A DNA stretch of 64,000 bases from the NCBI GenBank assembly GCA_947069175.1, contig CAMTDV010000018.1:46016869-46080868 (forward strand). Direction: 5' to 3'. Origin of the DNA: Scalesia atractyloides (taxonomy: Eukaryota > Streptophyta > Magnoliopsida > Asterales > Asteraceae). The notes below the pieces were generated by a model. It was given only the letters and a program-made list of their open reading frames with translations. It made no database searches and was not told the origin of the DNA. A program made the translations under genes and the position numbers. Shown in pieces: positions 36,112 through 47,844 of this stretch (its first letter is position 1; the number at the start of each line of letters is the position of its first letter).

Positions 36112-36525
36112 TGTAGGTCCCCGGGACGGCGATTTTAGATGGAAGTTTGGGTAAATATAACCGATTCGGTAGAATGTTATTAAAGAAAGGAGTAGAGACA
36201 GAATCAGCGGAAGAATTCATTTCATTCATACCGAAAGAGCATGCATCCTGTCAGGCTGGCAGTAATCCTGGAGATATTCAGCCAACGTCTCCCCTCAGGG
36301 AGCCTCCAAAAGTTATAAACAAATGAACACACAACACATATATATAGGGATGAGCATCCCTCGTACGAGGAGGTCACTCGTACGAGGAAGTCACTTATAC
36401 GAAGTGGCACTTTTTCTCATCAGACGTTCGTACTAGGGTCGTGTGTTCGTATATAGTCTATATAATATTCACCACACGCTCTATCTAGTCTATACGCACA
36501 GTGACAGACACAAAGTGCATCAACA
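36112..36525 (-). repeat. 5' LTR of C2
   Basis: Starts TGTAGGTCCC, ends CATCAACA. Primer site GCTCTGATACCA at 36098-36109. Palindromes at 36360-36369 and 36377-36386 lie just upstream (minus strand) of a TATATATA stretch near 36347-36354. Confidence 0.85.
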
Positions 36526-37070
36526 CGTATACATGCAGATTTCTCCTTATCGGTATATATGACGTAATGTTGTACAATCTTTTTAGAAAGAAAAAAAATG
36601 ATTTTAATAAGAATCGGTTTAGAAATATTAAAAAGGTTAGGTTCAACTGGCGAACCTGTTTAATAAAAAAATTAGATGGGATTTTTTACATGTAATACCA
36701 ACATGTGGAACATGATTATTAATACTATTACTAAGTTTGTATTATTAAAAGCAATTTATTGAATTCATATGTATACAACTATAGTTATCATTTGATTTAA
36801 TGAGGGACTAAAAAGCACATGCTTTTACATGTTCAATAAATATACTTGAAACTTAACTTTCCATGACCAATTAACAAACAAAGTCGAATTATTATGGAAA
36901 CATTAATAAAGAAAAAAAACACCTGTTTTTTGAATAAACCGTCAACCACAAAATGTGGATGTTCGGATAAACCAACCACACATGTCAAAACCATTGTCAA
37001 TCAAAACACCTTTTAAAAGGTCTACAAAAAAAACCACACAAATCTCTGAAGTCGAAAGCAAAAATAATAG
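36526..37070. other. AT-rich stretch without recognised features
   Basis: No gene, repeat or RNA recognised. The first five bases are one copy of the C2 target-site duplication. Confidence 0.5.
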
Positions 37071-37129
37071 ATGGTAAGACTGGTTTCATTGACGAAAAAC
37101 TACTCTTCAATCTTTGGAATTAACTGCAA

Positions 37130-37787
37130 TGGGGGTGGACATCAACCTCGTCTTCTTGCCCATTGTCGTTTTTACGCAACTTTGAGGATGACGGGGAAGA
37201 AACCACATCACCATCATATATCTTATCCAAATTGCCCTTCAATTCACCTTCAATCATCATATCCTACTTAGTGTTCAAACCATCCAACGATGTTGTGAAA
37301 ACACTTTTACAAACGTTTGAGCAAGGGGTTACATCGTCTCCAGTTCGGGAGATAGAATCCTGATTAATAAAAAAAATCATTAAAATTATGATTTATAATA
37401 TACAGTTAGCAAATAACGACTAAAAGGTCAATCATATATCAGTTAAATGGGAAAACCTTTATTGGTACCTGGATATTACGATTGGAATCAGACAGGTCAA
37501 CATTGACGGCTTCCTCATCAAAAGAAAAAAAAAAGAAAAAAGGGTAGTAAAGATAAGTTAACTAATGTAGGCAAATTACAGTAATAGTAAGCAGAAAGGG
37601 TAAATATACCAGATAGCATCAAAATGCTTGTCTAGCTCGGACACAATGGTTGGGTTATCAGTCATCCTGGAGACAGAGTAGCCGTCTGACTTCTGCTTAA
37701 TGTTAAATGAAGAAATAACTATCTTGAATGCAAACTTCCTATTAAATAAAGAGTTTAGTTCCTTTGGGAAGTTTCCTTCGTTGGCTA
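37130..37787 (-). pseudogene. RPA1-like (replication protein A large subunit family) C-terminal fragment
   Basis: The first piece (about 37613-37787, minus strand) contains FPKELNSLFNRKFAFKI and a following NIKQKSDGYSVSRMTDN, which I recognise as the C-terminal OB-fold region of plant RPA1-like proteins. Plausible short exons follow at about 37472-37516 (between an AG acceptor and GTACCA donor) and from 37359 down, with a stop near 37270. The N-terminal part is missing: the frame runs straight into the Cassandra LTR at 37788. RPA binds single-stranded DNA, and many plant copies are spread by Helitrons; no Helitron ends were found here. Confidence 0.5.
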
Positions 37788-38222
37788 TGTAACATTCGGC
37801 CCCTCGCACTATCAATATTGTCCGCTTTGCCCCCGATGGGTTGCCCATCAAGGAACTCACTGCTTTGTTTTTTGTCGTCCCGGTAGAAACTTCCCAGGAG
37901 GTCACCCATCCTGGTACTACTCCCACCTGAGCACGCTGGGTTGCCCATCCAGGAACTCATGGCTTTGTTTTTGGTTGCCCCGGTAGAAACTTCCCAGGAG
38001 GTCACCCATCCTTGTACTACTCCCACCTGAGCACGCTTAACTATGGAGTTCTCTTCTCATCCACCAGCATTAAGCCCAAAATGCGTTGGTGATTAAGAGG
38101 GTAAGACATTCCTTATGAACCGAGGATCTCTCCTAGCCACGACTGATGTGGGATTTGCCTAGGGTGTCACAATGGTCCATGTTAATATTTCGGTAGTCGG
38201 TATCGGTATCGGTGTCGTTACA
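37788..38222 (-). repeat. Cassandra 3' LTR with duplicated 5S segment
   Basis: Starts TGTAACATTCGG, ends TGTCGTTACA on the plus strand. A unit of about 99 bases covering the 3' part of the 5S-like sequence and flanking LTR is present twice in tandem (about 37838-37937 and 37938-38036); only the second copy continues into the AACTCCATAGTTAAGCG part. The other LTR carries a single copy. Confidence 0.8.
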
Positions 38223-38305
38223 ATCAACCCCCCTTAGGGACTCATCGTCCTCGATAAGGTTTGCCCCACCATCCCAAACAGCTCAGGAGTGGCTCTGATA
38301 CCATT

Positions 38306-38463
38306 TGTAACATTCGGCTCTTCGCACCATCAATATTGTCCACTTTGCCCCGATAGGTTGCCCATCCAGGAACTCACTGCTTTGTTTTTTGTCGCCCCGG
38401 TAGAAACTTCCCAGGAGATCACCCATCCTGGTACTACTCCCACCAGAGCACGCTTAACTGTGG
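38306..38463 (-). repeat. Cassandra 5' LTR, truncated
   Basis: Matches 37788 onward with a single copy of the 5S-like unit, then diverges after GCACGCTTAACTGTGG near 38463. Confidence 0.75.
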
Positions 38464-39601
38464 TGCACCCAAAGCCGCTAGAGCTGACGTGTCACTCTTA
38501 TAGATATCAAAACAAAAAAAAAACAATCCATAACATTAAATAAAAGATCCTAATTACATTTGTTATATTACTGAAATAATGAATCTTGGTCAGCGACTTC
38601 CTAACGCTCCTCACTGAAATCCCAGATTATCCCATATTACCTGTAAAACAATTAGAAAAAACACAAAAAGAAAAATAGGACTGAGCCAAAAATTGCCTAG
38701 CAACGGAGAAATCAACAGGACAAGTAAAGTCATATCAGCAAAAGCAAAACACAACATAAAATAACTGAGACTGAACTGAAACGATTACTGACACGAGTAC
38801 TAAAAATAGATGAAGACACAAGACTGAATACAAAACTGATACACGAACCGATCTAAACAGTAACGGAAACTAATATGGAAACAAAAGTCATTCAGATGCA
38901 TAACCAATATCGAAACCGACATAAAACCGATGTAGAGAACTGATACATGGTTGCCATGATGATTAAATAAAACTAGTTTTTTTAAACGAACTCGTTTTAG
39001 AACATCCTTTATTAATGCTAATATTTTTTTCGAGAGGCAAAACTATCTTCTTTTATTGAAGGTTTGAATCTTATCAAAATATAATAATATATGGTACTTC
39101 ATAGTAAATAATAATTAGACAAAATAGTAATTTTCTAATACTGAAAAGTTATATTTAAGAAATAAAATTAATCAAATAATTTGGTTTTCAAAATGTAATA
39201 CTTATGATAATTTTGTAAACCGACATTCGAAACCAATACAGGGACAAAAACAAGTACATTTACCGAAACATTTTAAATAGGGTTTAAAAATCCTATAAAG
39301 TTTGAAAGAAATGAGCCATCAAAATATTATTCTTAAATAAATGTTTGGATTTAAATTACTATTTATTAATTTGTCATATTTAAAAAGTTATTGTTTAATC
39401 AAGATAACATTTTTTTTATAGTTTTGGAGATTTATATTTAATAAACAAAATGACTTAGAAAACCTGAGTTTAAAAGTATAATAATTTAATCCTTACGAAG
39501 TTTCTTGAACCGATCTAAACAAATGGACATGAAACAAAGGCATGATTTGATGACAAATATAGAAGAGACCTTAGATCAAATACTAAACAAGGATTCTGAC
39601 G
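38464..39601. other. Region between Cassandra and element H
   Basis: No frame or RNA gene. 38580-38960 has a composition rich in GATAC/ACCGATA phrases that resumes right of element H (43190-43340), so both may be parts of one older degraded element or LTR split by H. AT-rich from 39000 to 39500. Confidence 0.4.
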
Positions 39602-39754
39602 TGTCACACCCCGACCACGTAAAACAACAAACAGCGACGGAAATGTCGGGGAGTGTCGTAACATAAGTATTGTTTCAAAAACCATGGTAATTAAAGTTTT
39701 GTATTATTACATTAAGTTTGATTACATTGTCTTGGAGTAAAGGAAAAAATGGAA

Positions 39755-39816
39755 ATTTATTTGTCTTTGCGAAATAACAACATTAATTTATTTGTCTTTG
39801 CGAAATAACAACATTA
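39755..39816. repeat. Perfect 31-bp tandem duplication
   Basis: The unit starts ATTTATTTGTCTTTGCGAAA and occurs twice head to tail without differences, so it is recent relative to the rest of element H. Confidence 0.9.
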
Positions 39817-40859
39817 TTATTGTCTTGTAGATTTTAAGTCACCAAAGCCCAAAGTCCATCCTAAGTGTTGCATGAATCAATGTCAAACATTAGCTCCTGA
39901 AACACATGAGAGAATAGGTACGTCAACATAAAAATGCTTGTGAGATACATAGGTTTTATTGATGAGGATTCATGACTCGAAAGTTAAAATAGATGTTTTG
40001 ATGAAAAAATAGTCATGAACCTTATAAAGTATTTTCTTTTATAAAATCACAAGAAAATCGAATGTTTAAAACAAGTGATGCATAGTTGAATAAATATTCA
40101 ATAAAAATGAATTGTATAAATATGTCTTGTTTTGAAATAAGATATCATGTCTTGTGTAAAAGATGTCATGTTTTGTCAAAATGTCAAGTCTTGTACTTAC
40201 CCGAAGTGGTTTAGATAACGCCACGATATGTAATATGATAAAAGCACTTATATATAGGAAGTACCAGCGGCGTATCCACCATGCTTTTATTATATTACAC
40301 ACATTTCGTTATTTTAATCACTTACAAAAAATCATCAAGTTATGTCTGTTTAAACCAAAGTCAATTGTCATGTGTAAACAATGTCTGATGCCAGTGTAAA
40401 CCATGTCTTGTAAATCAAATGAAGTGTAATAACCATTTGTCTTGTATGGCAAGTAAAAGTCTATACCCAAACCATATGTAATAATGTCATGTATAATCAA
40501 ATGTCTTGTACAAAACAATGTCTTTGAATAAACAAAGGTTTAAATCAAAAGTTTTGTTTTGAAAACCATTGCTTTATTTGATACGAACATTTATCAGGAT
40601 TTTTGTTTATCGCATACATTCAAGCCTTGAGACTGTCGGATAAACCCTTATCAAGTCAAAGGTTTTTCAAATGTGTATTCGGATTCTGTCATTCCTTACT
40701 TCCAAAACAAACCTAGGAAGCGGGGAATGGGATTTGTCAAGTCCTATGGTACAATTACATACTACCGAGCGGCGTGATCAATGTTAATGAATGTATTATG
40801 TCCCGTTAAACATACCAAATGTCTTAGTCAATGTAAGCAATGTCATGAAAAATGTATTT

Positions 40860-41061
40860 AAACCATGTACTAAGTATGCTAGGTCAACATACGAAGTAGA
40901 AATGTCCATGAAATCAATGTGCTAGCATGCTCAATCAACATACATAGCAAAAATGTAATGTAAATCAATGTGCTCATATGCTAAGTGAACATATGCCGCA
41001 AAAGTATCTTTGAAATCAATGTGCTAGCATGCTCAGTCAACATACATAGCAAAACATAATT
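40860..41061. repeat. 51-bp tandem repeat, four copies, in element H
   Basis: Units begin AA(A)CCATGTACTAAG or AAATCAATGTGCT and recur every 51 bases. The second and fourth copies are most alike, suggesting a two-unit expansion step. No frame of interest. Confidence 0.85.
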
Positions 41062-42980
41062 GAATTCATGTACTATATAAATATAGCAAATATATGTCAT
41101 GAAAACATGAAAGCATGAAAGTAACGAGTAAGCACATGTGTATCACCCCAAATCATTTGAAAACATAAATGAGGGGACTATGTACTCACTTGGGATTGCA
41201 AAAGTATCCTTGTTCAAGATGGATATACAATGCTCAAGAGTCCGGAGAAATCAAGTGAGTCCTAATATCGGAAAACTATGTTAATGTCGGGACCCTAATC
41301 GGAGGATTGAATAGAATGAAACCTTATAAACCAAATGAGTGTTGGAACTCATATGAAATGGTTTAATAGAGTTAACATTCTTATTTGGAAAGGATCTTAA
41401 GTGCTTTTGACCCGTTATGACTCGTTAAGGTAGTCTAAGCCACTTTAACGTGTCATTTGCGTAAATATGTGTTCGGATGGTTAGATATATGTTATGATAA
41501 GTCTTATATGCTAAAACAGATTTAATAATGTTGTAACATCAGATTATATGTCAAAATTTATGTTACATATGCTTAAATTCGATTTATGCGCAAATGGGCA
41601 TTTGGTCATTACTAAAGGCATAGTAAGCGACTTAACATAATGCTAACCAAACGATTTGACCATAAGGTATAACCTCAGAGGGTTATTCCTTATACAACTA
41701 TGGTCACTAATATGAGTTTCGTCAGATCCTAAGATCGACCAAACGGGTCGGATTCGAAAGTCAAAACGGTGGTCAAGACCGCTCGACTTACGACCCTAAA
41801 CAAGCACTAAACTAAAAGTGACGAGTTAGACATGTTAAACAAGTCTAACTAAGTTTATAAAACTAATTTGGTATCAAAACAAAGTGTTCTGATACCCAAA
41901 AATAGTTACGCCGTATAATGCACATTTTGCGCATTATTGACCGAAACTTTGACTCGTCACTTCGACTAGGAAACGTGGTAATCAGTAGGCATGATTTCTA
42001 TGGATCATAACCATCGTGATTACGATCACGTTGCAAAGTCCAATTGGACTTTGACTTGATCAATTAATGGTCAAATCTTAAAGTCAAACACCGTTTGACT
42101 TTTTAGCTAAAAATATTAAACAAGACTAGGATGGAACACTTACTTGTGATCCAAGAATGAAGGAAAGACTAAAAAACTCAGATGGGAGACCTCCAACAAT
42201 GTGGTAGTCTCCACTTAGAGAAAGAGGAGAAAGAAAAGAATTGAGCAAGGCAAATGGTTGCAACTTATGGAGGTATTTATAGTTGAAGATGAAGTGTAGG
42301 ATCATGCCAAGTGTTGAGAGGTGCTGTAGGATCAAAACATGTGTCTAGTGATGTGTTGCAACCAGAGGACTTGTGGCAATAACAAGTGCTTAGTGTACAA
42401 GGAAGTAAACAAGAAGCTGCCAAGTTTCAATTAGGAAGCTTCTGCTCTAGGCACCCCTTACGGACCGTATGGGGGTTTTCCTTACGATCCGTAAGGCCTG
42501 CAGGGGCAGAAGTTTTAGAATTGGCCCCTGAACTTGTTTTTGTCGCATTTTGGCACTTTTAACACCCGTTAACCTCATTTTAAAGCTTTATAAGGATGAT
42601 AAAGCATAGGGAACTTGAAATGTATCCAAAAATGTCACGGGCGTCGGTTCGTTCGGTCATACGGTTGCGGTTTGCGGTTAATTACGACGAAAATCGTAAC
42701 GAATAGGCAAATGACCGTACATGCGTAACGAATGATATTTTTGCATTCCGATCATCAAAATACAAGATTTTAACGATTAAAAAACTTTTTGGATGTGCTT
42801 ACATGTTCCGGATTAGAAAATACGCGTAACGGCATAGTTTCGCTGAATTTGCAAAATAGTCCCTGGAGTTGCATAAGCATGTTTTTCCCATAACGAAGCC
42901 CTCAAAACTTATTTCTAAGTTATGTAAAGGGTATTTAGGGTATGTTTAGCTTATACCATTGTTCCGGAGTGTGCGTCACA

Positions 42981-44200
42981 TTAAACTGATTATGTTTGCG
43001 TAACGGTATGCCATTTTACTTCCAGAAACAAGGATTGAAAATATGAAATGTCATATATAAATACACAAATCTTGGAATAAAACACAATGTTATAAAATTA
43101 CAAAATTGTTTTGGATTGGTACGATGATGGAAATACACAGATGTCACCTGACGGATACAAAGTAAACGTATAACACGAAATCTGAATCTAAATCGAACCG
43201 ATACTGACACGAAGATGATACAAACCGATACAGATATTGAGTCAAAACACATATAACTAATACAGAATAGAATCAAATACTGAACATATCAGAAACATAT
43301 TCCGATACACAGTCGGAACCATAATCAAAGTACATATAATCAGATGCACACATAACTTATCATAACATAATCAGAAAAAGAACATATTCACATACAGAAG
43401 CATATACTAACTTACACGACTGATGTGTGTTATAAAATACGTCGTGTAACATAGAAGCACCAAGAGCCAGAAAGATAGGGGTACACAGGTAGCTACTCTA
43501 TGCACCAATGAGATGGTGAGTGTGGCGTGCACCCATTATTCCATCCCCCAGAAGTCAGAAACAGAAGTCGAAACAGAACTAGGATCGATCCATACGCCTC
43601 TAAAGGGCCAAAGTGCTACACAAGCATAAGTCAGAGACGCCGTTATTTTGATTACGCACTGTCACGGAAAGTGTTCATGTTTTTTACGCCCAAACGACAA
43701 GTCAGAAACGCCCGGTGATAGAGTACAAAAGCTTAGGCCATGCTATAACATTCTAATAATCAGAACCAACAATACTAATAAAAAGAGCGCTAGCGAACAA
43801 ATTTGAAAAGATTAAAAAGGTATTACAATAACATAATGAAGACTGCTCAATAATGACACATCTGTATCGACAAAGTAACGGATTCAAGTTTATACTATAA
43901 TGAAAAAGAAAGAGAATCCGTACTGTGAAGTGACGGGCATGATAAAGATAAATACTATAATGAGAAGACCAAAGAATTCGTACTAACGAGTGACGAAAAG
44001 TTAAATTATACTACGATGTAAAATAAATGAAATCCGTACCTTAGCTCAGCAAGTAAAGCAAAAGAATCCACGAATCGACTTATCCTCAAATTATGTAGCC
44101 TTTTTTATCTGGCACAAGAAACCGACACGGTACAGTTTTGGCAGGACGACGATGGCTGGAAACAATGGCATGGTTGCAGCGGGTGGTATTAAATGGTTCT
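42981..44200. other. Unassigned repeat-like region before element D
   Basis: Holds a phrase repeated about three times at roughly 43885-44050 (ACTATAATGA...GAATCCGTAC variants, spacing about 60-70 bases) and GATAC-rich sequence near 43190-43340 like that at 38760-38960. The 63-codon frame at 43527-43718 has no known domain. Probably a degraded element. Confidence 0.4.
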
Positions 44201-44604
44201 TGTTAGATCGAGTACGTCCTCCTCAGCTCGGGAACCTAAATTTGTATCTATTGTCTAAATATGCGGAATTCATATGACAAGTTAACCAAACACAAAAGAA
44301 TTATTGTTTAGTCGTCAGTTTATTAATGTCCAAAAGTATTACAACTTGAAATCCAAACTGACAGAGCTTCGTCGTAAAAGTCGCAAAGTTGTTACAAGAA
44401 TGAACCTAGACTTCCTATATATAAGCTACAAGTTCACTCGAACAAAGTCTTGGCATGATCAAGTTCGGCCGAACTTGATCAGCCGAATATAACTTCGGCC
44501 GAACTTGTATGTTAACAACATAAATACTTATGAAATCTAACAATTCAAGCTCTAAACATACAGACTCGATCCAAGACCTAGACAATAGACATTATGCATC
44601 AACA
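44201..44604 (-). repeat. 3' LTR of element D
   Basis: Starts TGTTAGATCG, ends GCATCAACA, next to the tract CCAAGGGGGAGTC on the minus strand. TATA-like TATATATA at 44416-44423; palindrome CAAGTTCGGCCGAACTTG at 44460-44477 and a second at about 44491-44507, upstream of the TATA. It shares the phrase CAGAGCTTCGTCGT with the B LTR. Confidence 0.85.
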
Positions 44605-44617
44605 GACTCCCCCTTGG
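44605..44617 (-). other. Polypurine tract of element D
   Basis: CCAAGGGGGAGTC on the minus strand, directly at the LTR start; identical to the second tract of B2 (19096-19108). Confidence 0.85.
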
Positions 44618-44755
44618 ATTTTGTCCCGACGTCTTGATTAGTCTTCAATCTCTAACATCTTCCGAAGAAGTTCCTGTACGGCTTTCGACGTCTCTCTTGC
44701 TTAGGAATCAGCGTTTGGTCAGTAGGAGGTGCCCGCTTCATGAATTGAAACCTTC

Positions 44756-47700
44756 TTATTCTTGCCTCCTTACCCCTTTTGTGAATCTTTCAATACGCTT
44801 CTCCTCTTTCAAGAACTCTTCTCTTTCAAGCTCTCTCCACCTTGATTCCCACATGTGCCCTGAATTAATACCATGTGCACAACAAACATTAATCACACCT
44901 TGATGTTGGTTCGCTTGGACTTCTTGACGTTTATTGAAGCATATCTTGTTGAAGAACAAGCACTTTACATCTTCCTTCGAGCAATTAACTAGCCACATCG
45001 GGTCTAGTATTCGTATCGTTTTCCACAACCCCCAAATCCTCCTTCGTTCTATCGGTTCTGGACCCTTTTCTTTCGTTATATCCCATGTATCATCAACACG
45101 CAATACAATTACCGCTTCACATGTTTCCGGATCCGTTTGCCACCACATAAAGTAAGGATGAAAATCCTGTTCAATGGGCTTCAGTGGCATATTCTTCATA
45201 GCTCGAGGACGCTTCATCACCAGCGTAATATCTTTTTCCCCCGTTTTCTTGTGTATCTTTATTCCACGTTTAGGGATAAACGGCTTCACAACTCGAAACC
45301 TCTCGACGCTTCAAACTTTATCACCCTCCAGAGTCTTTGTTCATTAAACTTCATTTGCATACTAATATTCTTCATTTGAACCAACTCTTCAACATCCCAG
45401 AACGGCAATGTCTTAATATCTATCAAATGTCTGAAATACTGAACTCCGAAGTCTCTCTTTATAGCATATACATCAAGATCTCGTATCCATCCCCAGCTTA
45501 GAATGTCACCCAGTGATACATCTTTGTCTCTCGTAAAGAACGTTAGTGGCCTTTTGAACTTTCTTTCCTTGGGCATTTCTTTAAACCATGATCTTTTCGC
45601 TTCGGCAATTTGCTCTTTCGTATAACGTTTCGGCATGTTGCGTGTCTTCACAACTTCATTAATCTTTTGTTTCAATAAATCAACATCTATCTGGCTCATC
45701 AGCTCTTCAATCGTAGGAAATTCATCAGTATTCAGATTAGAATACTTTTCAGCTTCGTTATCATCATCAGAATCTTCAAATATCACTCGATCATAATCAT
45801 CAGCTTCAGTCACACGTTTATAGACATACTGCTTCGGTTCAAATGTCTTTATATTCACCAACTCTTCCTCGAAATCAAACTCAAATGAATCAGTGTCAAC
45901 TTCAAACATTCTTGCCAATTCTACTTTGGTGTAAGTGTGAGCAATTTCCCCTTCCTCTAAACTTGGATCTAAGGTTATCATCAATGGCTTTTCATGCACC
46001 GCAGTAACAGGCATAGAATAACAACATCAAACATATCAACATCCTGTGGTCCTGTCTGCTCAGTAGACCTCCCCTTATTTGGAGCATCCTCCATGTTAGC
46101 ATCGTCATTTATAAGGGATTCGAAATCAAAATCTGAATGTACTTTCGCATAATCAACTTTCAGACCAACACCCCCTGATCATCATTGTCATCACCATCAT
46201 GATCTGAATCGTCTTTAGTATCATCACCAGCAGGGTCGTCGTCATCATTACCTTCTTCCTCTTCGTCATCCTTTTGTTCTGCTTCAGAATCTTTGATTGT
46301 TTCAACATTATGCTCTGGAACATCTTCAGTAACAACCTCTGTTTCAGGAGCTTTCTCTGATTCCACAATCTTTTCTATAATAGGCTCCTCTGAAGATTTA
46401 GGGATATCATCAATCACCCCTTTGCCTTTGCCATGTTCTATCAACTCTTTCGCAGCTTTATCTTTTGCTTCTTGAACATCGAGTCGATCATATTCAGCTG
46501 TGAAATCAATGCCCAGACTGTTAGTAAGTACTTTCTGAAGTCTAGTAAATCTTCTATCATTCATATCTCATTCAGATCTCAACTCTGCTATCTCTTTTTC
46601 TAGCTTTGCATTTGCAGCACTTAAGCTTTCGACCATTGCTTTCATGTAACCTCGATCGTCTTCCAGAAACTTTACTTTGTCTTGCAGAATCTACTTTTGA
46701 ACTTCACTCTGCTTTAGTTTCTTTTCAAGAGCTGCTTTATCGACTTCGTTCTGCTTGGCTTTATCTTCCAAATCTTTAAGTCTTTTCACTAGCTTATCAA
46801 TTGGAATATCTTCAAACCAGCCTGAAAGATCATCGGCAGTGACATGATGTGTAACATTGTCTGGAATATCACTAAATGCATCTTTAAATTCTCTAGCTCT
46901 TGCACTTTGAGGAGTTGATTGTCTTGACTTTTGTGGAGCTTTTGCTACAGACTTTGGTGTTGATTGAGGTGTAACTTGAAAAGGAACTTCAACAATTACA
47001 GTTGGTCGCTCTTCAGTTGCAGTAGTTGGTGGAATAACAGATTCAATGATCGGAATCTCTATCAAGCTAGAAACAGGAGGTTCTTGTGTAACTCCTTTCT
47101 TTATTTGACTAATATATATGCGGCTGTGAGCTTTCTTTTTGCCACGTGTGCTTGGAGAACTTGTCGCTTTCTTTGATCCTTCAGCTTTAGACTTTGTGCG
47201 CTTTGTTTTCTGTTTAGGACGTTCTGAATCAGAAGCCTCTTCAGCAGATGGTTCGTATAGATCTTCGCCCAACTTTTTCAATCTTTCCTGCTCTTTTTCC
47301 TTTTCTGCTTCTTTTATACTCAAATCAATTAGATCTTCAGACGATTCATCATCTTTATCTGAAGTCGCAGAAATAACTTCTTCGTCCTTTCTTGACTTTC
47401 AATGTTTACTGCAGCGCTAGAACGCTCTACATTTTGAATATTTTCATCAGGTTCATCTATCAGCATAGTATCTGCTTTCTTCAACGCCCTTTTGCGCTCT
47501 TGCTTTTCTATAACAACCACACGCTTGATATACTAATCACCACGTTTCTCTTTGAAGTTCGTTAATAAAGCAGCTTCCTCGTTTTCGTCACCACTGCCCT
47601 CTTTTCTCCACTTATTCTCAGGAGGTGCGACATAGTGTTCATCAGAAATAGCTCCAAAAACAGGCTTTGGAATAGGAGCAGAATCTTGCTTCTGATATAT

Positions 47701-47844
47701 CTTTAGTTTCTTCAGTGTCGTTTCATCCATGTGACTCAGATAGAGAATGTCATTTGGATCTTTTGCAATATTCTGAAATTTTTCATCGATCAGCATTTGC
47801 ACAAACCTTTGATACATCACTAAACGTTCCTTTCCCATGTTCTT
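44756..47844 (-). pseudogene. Element D 3' ORF, downstream part
   Basis: Continues from 60065 across the element E insertion. Pieces: 47533-47844; 47329-47520; 46691-47323 (basic, then Ser/Thr/Pro-rich, then heptad-like coiled coil with LVKRLKDLEDKA); 46160-46564 (coiled coil, then a very acidic Glu/Asp run); 45286-46014; 44756-45289, which has Trp-rich stretches and ends in charged helices. Joints are stops or one-base shifts near 47530, 47390, 46690, 46567, 46160 and 45288. Block order matches the 3' ORF of element A, with the coiled coil central. No signal peptide or membrane segment is apparent. Function unknown. Confidence 0.65.
47840..47844. other. Target-site duplication of element E (left copy)
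   Basis: TTCTT here and at 60060-60064 flank the element exactly at its TG and CA ends. With one copy and the element left out, the 3' ORF frame of D is continuous at the join. Confidence 0.9.

Larger units (their letters stand above)
33965..36525 (-). mobile_element. Element C2: short non-autonomous LTR retrotransposon
   Basis: LTRs at 33965-34404 and 36112-36525, primer site 36098-36109, polypurine tract 34405-34416 (minus CAAGGGGGAAAC). Flanks are TGTAT (33960-33964) and CGTAT (36526-36530), a target-site duplication with one change. The 1.7-kb interior has no gag or pol frame, so it must be moved by enzymes from another element. The Copia/Sirevirus affinity is inferred from the polypurine tract and LTR layout. 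Confidence 0.85.
37788..38463 (-). mobile_element. Cassandra-type TRIM element, 5' LTR truncated
   Basis: Very short interior (about 80 bases) between two LTR copies. The primer site GGCTCTGATACCA lies at 38291-38303 and the minus-strand purine tract CTAAGGGGGGTTGAT at 38223-38237. The LTRs hold a 5S rRNA-like segment on the minus strand (GTTAAGCGTGCT and GTAGTAC(C/A)AGGATGGGTGACC). A 5S-derived LTR promoter is the hallmark of Cassandra. The 5' LTR stops matching near 38463. Confidence 0.85.
39602..42980 (-). mobile_element. Element H: probable solo LTR of a Gypsy-like element (3.38 kb)
   Basis: The plus strand starts TGTCACACCCCGACC and ends GTGCGTCACA, so the minus strand has TGTGACGC...GGTGTGACA ends. 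A minus-strand TATA box (TATAAATA) is at 42274-42281. No primer site, polypurine tract or coding region flanks it. The five bases on each side (TGACG and TTAAA) do not match, so a target-site duplication is not seen; it may be a recombinant or the ends may be a few bases off. Confidence 0.55.

Noticed and set aside
37850..38050. 5S rRNA genes on the minus strand
   Set aside because: Only the 3' part is 5S-like, it is doubled, lies within LTR copies and is flanked by a primer site; this is Cassandra, not an rRNA gene.
39602..42980. Complete retrotransposon
   Set aside because: There is no primer site, polypurine tract or coding region; a solo LTR fits better, though the target-site duplication is not seen.
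45286..46014. Stand-alone host gene for an acidic protein
   Set aside because: It is one frame of the long element D 3' ORF, bounded by the D LTR and joined to neighbouring frames by single-base shifts.
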